Of a stretch of 64,000 bases of DNA, positions 57,501-64,000 are shown piece by piece; position 1 is the stretch's first letter; each line of letters starts with the position of its first letter. The stretch lies in contig BQKZ01001050.1 in the NCBI GenBank assembly GCA_036244855.1, positions 1-64,000 of the forward strand. Direction: 5' to 3'. The notes below the pieces were generated by a model, which saw only the letters and a list, made by a program, of their open reading frames with translations, did no database searches and had not been told where the DNA came from. Origin of the DNA: Temnopleurus reevesii (lineage: Eukaryota; Echinodermata; Echinoidea; Temnopleuroida; Temnopleuridae). A program made the translations under genes and the position numbers.

Positions 57501-60500
57501 GCATGCAAAAGAGTATGTTTTCATGAAAATATTTTGAAAGAATTTTGAAAAGTTTTGAACAAAATGTTGAAAAAATTTGTTGACCATAGAATAAGAAATA
57601 ATAATTCCCATTGGTAATTGTTTTTATTTACCATTAATGTCACTCGTTCATATAAAACTGACGATAGCTCATCATAGCTAATATAGCTAATCTAATCTAC
57701 TTAGATTTATAAATCTTAATTCCTTCAAAGTACAACTATCAGTCAAATGCTTATACAGAGTGTATCGATAAAAACTTACACTTTTGAACTGTCTCTCAAA
57801 ATGACATCTTATAATGTTATGAAAATATAAGTTTATATATACTCCATAATCTTATATAACAAGTGCCACCTATGAAGTGAATTTTCATTCATGCTCGAGT
57901 GAACACCAACTTTTTATGACCGAGGTATCAAACATGTCTTGTACCAAAATGGATAAGCAATATAAAAAAAAAACATCGGAACACTGACTCCAATTCAAAG
58001 AAGTTTTCTTAGCCAGTGATATATGTTATTTTGTCAGAATTTCTTCAAAGCTTTATTAATTTTATATATTTCTGGGTTGATGAGAATAGAATATCTATTT
58101 TTTTCTTGCAGGTGAGAAATACCTAGAAATCTCCCATAGGAGCTACAGGGTGTGGTCAGGAGAACTTCTCAACAAGAATGGCAACAGTTGTAGAGTGTCT
58201 CTAGTTTCATTTGGTCTTTCATTCCTACCGTGCAAAATGTGAGTATCAAAATCACATTCTTACATCACTTTTAGACCTTTCCTTGTCCATCCAAGATGTC
58301 ACATGAAGAGACAACCATTTTCCAATAGAAAAGGAAAATATTTTAAAAAGTGCCATAGTTTCAGAAAGATATGTGTAGGTGTAAATTAGTCTTTCCTATA
58401 TTTCATATAGGATTAAGCATTTTGACAGCATTATTAGACATATTATAACCAAAGAATTGAAATGCATTGCATCAGTATTTGATTTGGTGTTATAAATAAT
58501 TTTCCCATGCACTGCTAAGGATTCCAGATATTTACCTCCCACAGTCATCAATTAATTATCAAGTGTATTGCTTTCCTATCATCATCATCATCATCTTCAC
58601 CACCATAATCAACATCATTATTATCATCATTATCATCATCAACATCATCTTCTTCACCACCATCATCATCATTATCATCATCATCATCATCATCATCATC
58701 ATTATCATCATCATTATCTTTTTATTATTTTCTCATTGCCATCACCTCATTTATGTGGTATACAACTCTCATAAATGTCTTCTTTGCTTTCCAGGCCAGA
58801 AGCCTTGAAATCTTTGAAAGCTGTTAGGATAAGGGAACTACGACTTCCAACCAAGGTCTTCACTGGAACCGTTCCAGTGCTTTCAAGAGTCAAAGAGGGT
58901 AAGAATGATAAACCCATTTTATAGAAAAATCCAGCATTTTTCAAATTTCTGGACAATAGTTTTCATTGAAATTTTCATTATATGGGTTCATCTCTTTTCT
59001 TCCTGTTAGTGTTGTAGTTTATTTTGTTTCCATACTCGAGGAAGGGGAATTCCCTTTTATCATGCTTAGGAGATCTGGGTAGTGCTCTACTAAGTGATTA
59101 AAGTTGAGAACGATTTTAATAAATTCTGGAATGTGTTATGATGTTGCTATACTCCTGAGATTCTCAATCATTCGCACACATATTGATACCAGTCATTCTT
59201 CATTTTGTTTTGATAGTCGTTCATTCATAACTTGATGAAACACCGCCCTAGTATCTATGAAATTTGTATTTTTATTGAGTATAACATGTGCTTATCAGTT
59301 GCACTCAATTGTAATATTGTAATAATTGTTTATTTCATGGAATATGTATATAATTCATTGAAGCTTATGCTGATTGTAAGTGCTGAACATCATCATTAAC
59401 TGGGAATACCAGCAACAATTTGGACCATTTTTCATACGAACTGAAGAACTTTGGTGTCACACAAAGTTTATTATATAAACTCTGAATCTGTAATTTTATA
59501 CAGTAATATGATATTTGTCTCATTGAAGTCTAATATGATTATGATGGCAATGTATGATTGCATGCTAGTAATGCCTGTTAGAGTCAATGGATAATGTGTT
59601 ATTTCCCCTTTGAAAGTGGATTGTGATAAATAAAATGTTTTGTTTAAATCTTTGATGGATAAGTAAGATAACTAAATAATCAAATGAAAACTGATAATTG
59701 TGAGCAATTAAGCTATGGTGCTGTAAAACTTACGTTATCTTTGTTTTTAATGAAGAATTATTTTTAAAAAATTAAAAAAAGAATGCTAAGTAAAATTATG
59801 TTTCCAATCTAGAGAGGTATCATAATCAATAAGCCTGTAGAAACCCTTGAAATAGGTTCACAATTTTGTCCGTTTGATCCTGCACAGCCCAAGCAAATGG
59901 CAAATACTATTGGTATGCTGAACTACATTCCCTCAGCCTGGATGACTCTGTGTATTCAAGGTTTCTCAAATACCTCTCAGAGAAAGACCTGGTAAGTTTA
60001 GAATATTCATTAATTCATTACAATAGGTTTCATTGAGATAAAAATGAGAGAAGGTGTGAAATGCACAAGCAACAAGGTTTATGTGTTTTGATAGACGTTT
60101 GTAATAACATCTGAACAATTATTTCTCTGCTCTATTCATGGCAAAAGAGTTATTTTCAAGGAACTGACCAGTATGAATTATTAAATACAAGAACATGTGT
60201 GTGGAGGTACTTTTTTTTATTTTTTATAATGATTAGGTAATCAAAAGGGGAAAAAGCACAAAATTATGGTTCTCCTTAAAAAAAATATCCATGAGCATGC
60301 AAATTCAAACGATCCTATATGTTGTTATTCTGCCATATTGATTGATAAGTGCCTTTAGATTCCAACAACAACAACAGCAACAACATTCCTGTGATGCCTA
60401 CACTTGTGACTTTTTTTCTTACAACTTGTACAGCTTTTGATGCCTAAATATACAAAAAGAAATCCAGCAGTTTTGTAGCTGTGTCTAGATAGTCTTAAAG

Positions 60501-62873
60501 AAATATCCATTGTACTTTGTATAACAGGTCCTGAAGAAGGAGCTGGGCGACAAAGTGCTTCTATACATCCTACCTACTGGCGAGACCACGAAGAACCTCG
60601 GACTGACAACAACCTCCCATCCCAAGATCATGCATTGTCTTGTGGAGTCCAAAGTGCCAATGATCAGTCATTTAACAGGTCAGTTAAGTGTCATCATTAG
60701 CCTCCTGACAAATTATTTTAAAAGCTGGGGGTATATATTTTTGTGAATTTTGCACCCATAAGCCCTGGTCACATGGGACCCCGGGAGCAACACGATTTAT
60801 CCCGATTCTTTGTTAATTCACAGTTAACTTCCTTTGAACAACGAGTCGGGGTGAATCGTGTTGCTTCCGGGGTCCTATGTGACCGGGGCTATAAATTTGC
60901 TAAAAATGTTTGCTCAATAGAATGACCATAGACTTGTGTAATATAATCTTTGAAAACATGAAAACAATTTTTATGATTACTTATCTTATAAGTTAATGAG
61001 CACGCAAATTGGTAATCTTACACATTGGTTTGCAATTTTTTTTTTTATAGTTCTTGTGATAAATGACCTGACAGGTTAACTAATTACTTAATTATTTTTT
61101 GCTCATTAATAAGAAGTGAACTGATGTACTCCACAACTGAAATATTGCACTGATCTTTTCAATTATCTTTGATTATCATATCCGATAACAGTTTCTGTTC
61201 TTCTTGTATCATTGTATCTTGTGCAGATATCACTGTGAAGCCACCAAAGCACCAAGTAAAGCCAAACCTTGAATCTGCTCCGATCCATGACATTGAAAAG
61301 GACAACCAAAAAAGGTTACGGTTTCAGTCATCTCTTGCCAGGCTCTTCTTCGAGCAGAATCGTGAACTGAAAGAACATGGTATCAAAGGTGAAGAAGAGG
61401 AGGCTCCAGTCCCTGTTACTTTGTCAAGACAGTCTTCTGTAGAACCTGTTCAGCCAGTGCCACCAATACAACCAGTGCCACCAATACAACCAGTGCCATC
61501 AATACAACCAGTGCCACCAGTACAACCAGTGCCACCGGTACCACTAGTTCAACGAGTGAAACCAGTACCACCTTTACAACCAGTGAAACCTTCGCAACCA
61601 GAGGAACAAGAAGAGCCTGTTGAAGCCATCCCAGACTCACCTGCTAGCCCTGATGAGAATGCAAATACCTATATCCCGTTAATCCATCAAGCAGCATTCC
61701 ACCTGAACCAAAGAAGAGTATCCCAACCGCCCCCTGGAGCGTCACCTGTAGATGCACCAGGCAAGGATCATCCTATCGATAGACCTGATGCTAAGAACTC
61801 ATCCAATGATTTGAGGAAGGGACATCCAAGTGGTACACAGACATGGAATAGTCCCCATTCACAAGCTAATCATCCGATTGAACCTAACAGACAATGGACA
61901 GAGGATAAATATAACCATGCAAGCCGAGGGGCACCTGCAAACATTCACAAACAATCAAAGCAACTTAGTAGTGAAGCATCAAATCATCCTATATGCCAAG
62001 AAAGTCCAACAAGTCCACCGCTTAGTTGCCAATCAGCGGAATATGTATTAGATAAACCAGCAGCTAGTACAGAAAATCAACCACATCAGCCACTAGAAAG
62101 AATAAATACACTAAATCATGCATTGGAAAGGACAGACCAACTTGGCTCGCAAGCAGAAAGAACAGATCATCAACCAAGTCACTCTAAAGGAAAGGAAGAT
62201 CACCGTCCAAGTCAAGCACCTCAATTGTCAGATCGACTTAGTCATCCATCAGAAAGATCAGATCGACTTAGTCACCCTCCAGAAAGAACAGATCAGCGTC
62301 ATCAGTCACAAGAGAGGAATGATCGATTTGGTCAACAGCGTGAAAGGACGGATCGATATGGACAATGGCCTGAAAGGAATGATCGACTTGGACAGCAACC
62401 TGAAAGTACAGTTCAACGTCGTCCGTCACAAGAGAGGACAAATAGACTTGATCAACAACAACAACAAAGGACAAATTATCCACTTGATAAGCAACCAGAA
62501 AGAATAGATTATCGATCAAGACACCCTCAAGAAAAGCCTGATCATAGACTAAGTTACCCATCAAATAAGACAGATCACCTACATCAGCCAACGTCAAGAC
62601 CAGATCATCGGCCAGCCCAGCCGCCAGGAAGGTCAGATATTAGACCTGGTCAGCAGCCCTACATGCGTCAGTCAAGCATTGAAAGGATTTCTCCCGTAGC
62701 TAGTGCTAGGGCATCAGAGTCCAGGCCCCATCAAGGATTCCAACATCCACCTGAAAGACATCCAGCCAGAGCCCCAGAAAATCAGCAATATAAACGACAA
62801 TCTAGCAGTGAATGGACAGAACAACAGCCAAGTGCCAAGCAACGACCAAACCAGGACAGAACGTTATTTGAAG
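51427..62873 (+). CDS. TASOR: TASOR, HUSH complex scaffold (3' partial, 13 exons)
   Basis: TASOR (FAM208A) is the scaffold of the HUSH complex with periphilin and MPP8, which silences retroelements and long intronless transgenes through H3K9 methylation. Exons: 51427-51592, 52730-52878, 53349-53444, 54255-54336, 55429-55514, 56052-56192, 56605-56744, 57343-57488, 58112-58238, 58795-58898, 59888-59991, 60528-60678, 61227-62873; 1046 codons, still open. Matches to human include VKRFTIPKKQK (human RRSFQIPRKS), KKREMKDAGRNEKELQETYA, LGSPSMGV, RYSDVL, LDPTP, CPYAVV and LGD. Residues about 60-290 are the DUF3715 pseudo-PARP region; 340-497 probably contain the SPOC-like region. Exon 13 is mostly disordered and repetitive. 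The ATG has A at -3 and G at +4, with an in-frame TGA at 51385. TEX15 shares DUF3715, but the N-terminal match favours TASOR. Confidence 0.9.
51825..52000. mobile_element. MITE family C, copy 2
   Basis: CCTGGGTTGCATTTCATGCA at the left and TTTATGAAACACAATCC at the right, with inner GACTGGTGACCCTTTTCGC and GAAAGGGTCACCAGTC. The right end touches MITE D at 52002. Confidence 0.82.
52002..52170. mobile_element. MITE family D
   Basis: About 169 bp. Left GGGCGGTGTTTTACCAAGTC, right TAATGAAACACCGCCC; inner arms TTAAGAAAGACTG and AGTCTTTCTTATCTTAA. A one-arm fragment is at 59212-59249. Confidence 0.82.
52730..52878 (+). CDS. TASOR: TASOR exon 2
   Basis: Acceptor GTAACAG, donor GTATGT; 149 nt, phase 1 to 0. 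LDSSEYLREVLPIIQQCY, then FSYEKVQLVHNHVLKKE; human has FNYRRACLVHNELLEKE. Confidence 0.93.
53349..53444 (+). CDS. TASOR: TASOR exon 3
   Basis: Acceptor CTGTAG, donor GTGAGC; 32 codons, phase 0. FMEKKREMKDAGRNEKELQE then TYAFICVE; human FTEKRRELKFDGRLDKELSE then SYAFL. Confidence 0.95.
54255..54336 (+). CDS. TASOR: TASOR exon 4
   Basis: Acceptor TTTTAG, donor GTGAGT; 82 nt, phase 0 to 1. EKSLEALDKVRKKHHCLGSP then SMG, as in human ILGSPSMGV. Confidence 0.94.
54363..54491. mobile_element. MITE family E, copy 1
   Basis: About 129 bp with inverted arms of about 45 bp: GCCCTGGTCACGTAGGACCC and CAACACGATTCACCCCGACT on the left; reverse complement on the right, ending CTATGTGACATGGGGC. The last bases coincide with the start of MITE B copy 2. 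It lies 27 bp after TASOR exon 4. Confidence 0.85.
54487..54618. mobile_element. MITE family B, copy 2
   Basis: GGGGCCTGTAACATAAAAGA at the left, and its reverse complement ending TATGTTACAGGCCCC at the right; shares AAGTCTATGGCAAA with copy 1 at 4211-4358. Overlaps the tip of MITE E by about 5 bp. Confidence 0.85.
54698..55150 (+). repeat. Repeat H, copies 2 and 3 in tandem
   Basis: 54698-54880 closely matches 24280-24506. 54983-55150 is a more diverged version (AAATGAGGATATGTGTCTGT, ACTGAGGACTCGGGGACAC). Together with MITEs E and B they form a repeat cluster of about 800 bp in the intron after TASOR exon 4. Confidence 0.75.
55429..55514 (+). CDS. TASOR: TASOR exon 5
   Basis: Acceptor ATTTAG, donor GTAAGA; 86 nt, phase 1 to 0. 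VHVCRYSDVLHRSGPPKKGI then LFKILK; human VYLSRYADLLQ then FKIMKG. Confidence 0.94.
56052..56192 (+). CDS. TASOR: TASOR exon 6
   Basis: Acceptor TTGCAG, donor GTAAAG; 47 codons, phase 0. GKVKAV, then LDPTPNFDSHVAKN; human LDPTPKHECHVSKN. Confidence 0.95.
56605..56744 (+). CDS. TASOR: TASOR exon 7
   Basis: Acceptor TGACAG, donor GTGAGA; 140 nt, phase 0 to 2. YVYDFDEDEVEFRKRPRNVC then PYAVVHFSY; human RRRPRHVCPYAVVSFTY. End of the pseudo-PARP region. Confidence 0.96.
57343..57488 (+). CDS. TASOR: TASOR exon 8
   Basis: Acceptor TTACAG, donor GTATGT; 146 nt, phase 2 to 1. A variable linker with VPDSVGIAVVAPCFPRE; phase and splice sites fit, but similarity to human is low. Confidence 0.82.
58112..58238 (+). 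CDS. TASOR: TASOR exon 9
   Basis: Acceptor TTGCAG, donor GTGAGT; 127 nt, phase 1 to 2. YRVWSGELLNKNGNSCRVSL; human YTLWKGQLLNKGKLLCYISL. Confidence 0.93.
58577..58715. repeat. (ATC)n microsatellite
   Basis: About 140 bp of ATC with CACC and ATT interruptions, ending about 80 bp before TASOR exon 10. His- and Ile-rich open frames through it are artefacts. Confidence 0.95.
58795..58898 (+). CDS. TASOR: TASOR exon 10
   Basis: Acceptor TTCCAG, donor GTAAGA; 104 nt, phase 2 to 1. PEALKSLKAVRIRELRLP, corresponding to human PEKLDVETVMSIDHLKQ. Confidence 0.88.
59212..59249. mobile_element. MITE family D fragment
   Basis: GTCGTTCATTCATAACTTGA then TGAAACACCGCCC, one arm only; similar to the ends of 52002-52170. 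Confidence 0.5.
59888..59991 (+). CDS. TASOR: TASOR exon 11
   Basis: Acceptor GCACAG, donor GTAAGT; 104 nt, phase 1 to 0. NGKYYWYAELHSLSLDDSVY then RFLKYLSEKDL; human NGMYCSLYEV and LLQKLDREKL. Confidence 0.92.
60528..60678 (+). CDS. TASOR: TASOR exon 12
   Basis: Acceptor AACAG, donor GTCAGT (weak); 151 nt, phase 0 to 1. LKKELGDKVLLYILPTGET then PKIMHCLVESKVP; human VKPLGDRGYLFLLSP and SRVLHALFLF. Confidence 0.93.
60762..60890. mobile_element. MITE family E, copy 2
   Basis: GCCCTGGTCACATGGGACCC and its inverted counterpart ending GGTCCTATGTGACCGGGGC; 129 bp, flanked by ATA on both sides (CCCATA and CTATAA), matching a TA target site. It begins 84 bp after TASOR exon 12. Confidence 0.88.
61227..62873 (+). 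CDS. TASOR: TASOR exon 13 (long disordered exon)
   Basis: Acceptor GTGCAG, donor GTGAGG; 1647 nt, phase 1 to 1, 549 codons without a stop. It opens with a basic segment and a probable helix (KRLRFQSSLARLFFEQNREL). A QPVPPI hexapeptide repeat, a Gln/Pro/His/Asp-rich stretch and a decapeptide repeat (residues about 788-975) follow. Very low hydrophobicity suggests full disorder. Human TASOR also has a large central disordered part, but I recall no such repeat there. Confidence 0.88.
61442..61593 (+). repeat. Coding 18-bp repeat (QPVPPI) in TASOR
   Basis: About eight units of QPVPPI, QPVPSI, QPVPPV and variants. The first DNA units are nearly identical, implying recent expansion by slippage or unequal exchange. 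Confidence 0.88.
62096..62659 (+). repeat. Coding 30-bp (decapeptide) repeat in TASOR
   Basis: About 17 units on the pattern E-R-T/S/N-D-R/H-L/x-G/S-Q/H-x-P, for example ERSDRLSHPP, ERNDRFGQQR, ERTDRYGQWP and ERNDRLGQQP. The central five run with exact 10-residue spacing; outer units vary from 9 to 12. Asp at position 4 and Arg at 2 and 5 are the most constant residues. Confidence 0.88.
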
Positions 62874-63720
62874 GTGAGGGTTTGTTTCAATTTCAAGTAT
62901 TACAGCTTAAAAGATTAATCTGTTAGATTAAAATCCTCATTATCTTACAGACTGATTCATAATCTTTGTTCTGACGTACTTCTTGATCAGACCCTGAATA
63001 GTATAGGTATTCACTTTTTCCAAATTTCCCTATATCTGTATGGAATAAAATGCAGGAAATTAGAGGAAAATATGGAATACATAGGGAAAGCATTGTGAGT
63101 TTTTACTTGATGTTCAAAAGTATATAAAAATGTCAATGTTCTTTATCCTTGAGTCCTCTCGTATCTGAATTCCACTCCTTCCACTTCTTCTGCGCAACAA
63201 CCAAGCGCTTCATACTCTCACTACCGACTTTTTTCAGACCGAGAGCCACTCTCACCGGCTCGAAACAAGGTCAGAAGTCATGTAAATTAGCGTACTGTAT
63301 ATTATATGCAAGCTTCATTGGTGGATCCCCGTATGTCCTTGTTTGTTTACAGTAACGTCAGCAAGCCCCTGACAGCGGCTTGACGATATAGTATTTCTAC
63401 TGAGCGATGCGCCATAGCAAAAGAGTTAACCAGGAAATGATAGTTACCATTAATGAGCAGTTAGGATTTTGTTCAAATCAAAAGGATATTTCCAAGAGGG
63501 AAAGCATAATTCTCAAAGGCTTAAATCTATCATAGATAATTGATTTTCCATTTGCTATTTACTTGCTCTTATGAAAGTGTTCATATTCCTGAATTTGATT
63601 CAGTGTCATGATTTTAGATATGAAAAAATATACATTTAAGCTTCTTGGCATTGGCCTTTAAACAAATAGCTTTTATACTGAAGATTTTGATCGCTTGTGG
63701 ATGATCAAATAAAATTAAAT
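62874..63720 (+). other. TASOR downstream intron (or 3' end), mostly unresolved
   Basis: A 32-nt exon is possible at 63238-63269: acceptor TTTTCAG, phase 1 to 0, DREPLSPARNK, donor GTCAGA. Reading on instead meets a TAG within eight codons. Nothing else is supported. The window ends before the rest of the gene. Confidence 0.4.
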
Positions 63721-64000
63721 TTGAAGCTTCACCAACCTTTAATTTTTACTGGCTATCTTTCATCCTCTCCCGAGGACTTTCTCAAGCCTAATGAAGTTGT
63801 TGGCGTTTTACTCTGTTGAGCACTGGTCCATAGATGGGGAGCACAATGCATATTCAGTGTCTCTATTCAAAGTAGGCTTAATCTTGTCATTATAAAGACA
63901 TTCCTTGACCTTTCTTTTCCAAATATGGGTTTCAGAGTCAATGATTATAACATTATCCCATTCAATGGTATGTCCAGTATTGTAGGCATGCTCAGCTACA
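63721..64000 (-). mobile_element. 3' end of a Penelope-like retroelement
   Basis: On the - strand, an open frame running in from the right edge ends at 63808, followed by a short conserved-looking tail with TCCTCGGGAGAGGATGAAAG (63760-63779 on the reverse strand). The layout of reverse transcriptase plus GIY-YIG endonuclease followed by such a tail is typical of Penelope-like elements. The element continues outside the window. Confidence 0.72.
63808..64000 (-). CDS. Penelope-like GIY-YIG endonuclease C-terminus (partial)
   Basis: About 63 codons to a stop at 63808-63810: VAEHAYNTGHTIEWDNVIII, then WKRKVKECLY, then LNRDTEYAL. The pattern H-x3-x-H-x-I-x-W-D, a Glu in K-x-x-E-x-L-Y, and the closing N-R-D are characteristic of the end of the Penelope-like ORF. 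No frameshift is visible here; the RT domain is off the window. Confidence 0.72.
   Translation of the reverse strand, partial: VAEHAYNTGHTIEWDNVIIIDSETHIWKRKVKECLYNDKIKPTLNRDTEYALCSPSMDQCSTE

Noticed and set aside
58563..58808. Poly-His and poly-Ile open frames
   Set aside because: Artefacts of an ATC microsatellite in a TASOR intron.
62268..62597. Antisense and alternative-frame readings of the TASOR repeat
   Set aside because: Any frame of a 30-bp repeat stays open; the frame that continues from exon 12 is the real one.

Overview
The window is eukaryotic genomic DNA: A+T-rich, with short exons in GT-AG introns of about 0.3-8 kb and many small repeats. The three multi-exon genes match animal proteins, and the abundance of short TA-flanked inverted-repeat elements plus a Penelope-like retroelement tail suggest an invertebrate deuterostome, most likely an echinoderm such as a sea urchin. 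The species call is an inference. Family assignments rest on recalled human proteins, not on a search.

All three genes lie on the + strand. (1) About 1-25.2 kb: the 3' two thirds of SLMAP, a tail-anchored coiled-coil subunit of the STRIPAK phosphatase/kinase complex. Its FHA exons must lie upstream; fifteen exons are resolved from 3850 to a transmembrane exon with stop at 16710, plus two possible alternative 3' exons (16963-17025, 25037-25213). (2) 27168-45324: a complete PXK gene in 13 exons, 559 codons, with a PX domain, a degenerate kinase domain, a proline-rich stretch and a WH2 motif. (3) 51427 to beyond 62873: the 5' part of TASOR, the scaffold of the HUSH silencing complex, in 13 exons (1046 codons so far) covering the pseudo-PARP region and a long disordered exon with a decapeptide repeat. 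A 32-nt further exon at 63238 is possible.

The space between exons is dominated by small non-autonomous elements. At least seven inverted-repeat families are visible (called A, B, C, D, E, F and I below), plus a 317-bp element with perfect 21-bp ends, a large foldback just upstream of PXK, several dispersed repeats, tandem repeats with 59-, 138- and 331-bp spacing, ATC/GAT microsatellites and long poly-G/poly-C tracts. At the right edge, on the - strand, is the C-terminal end of a Penelope-like retroelement followed by a degenerate hammerhead-like motif.

The genes do not form an operon. In human, SLMAP, PXK and TASOR are all on 3p14, so the cluster looks like retained ancestral linkage. No tRNA, rRNA, CRISPR array or prokaryotic feature was seen. 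The most interesting items are the SLMAP exon architecture and its possible stop-or-splice switch after the membrane anchor, the TASOR decapeptide repeat, a dead partial exon copy in SLMAP, and the mobile-element clusters.
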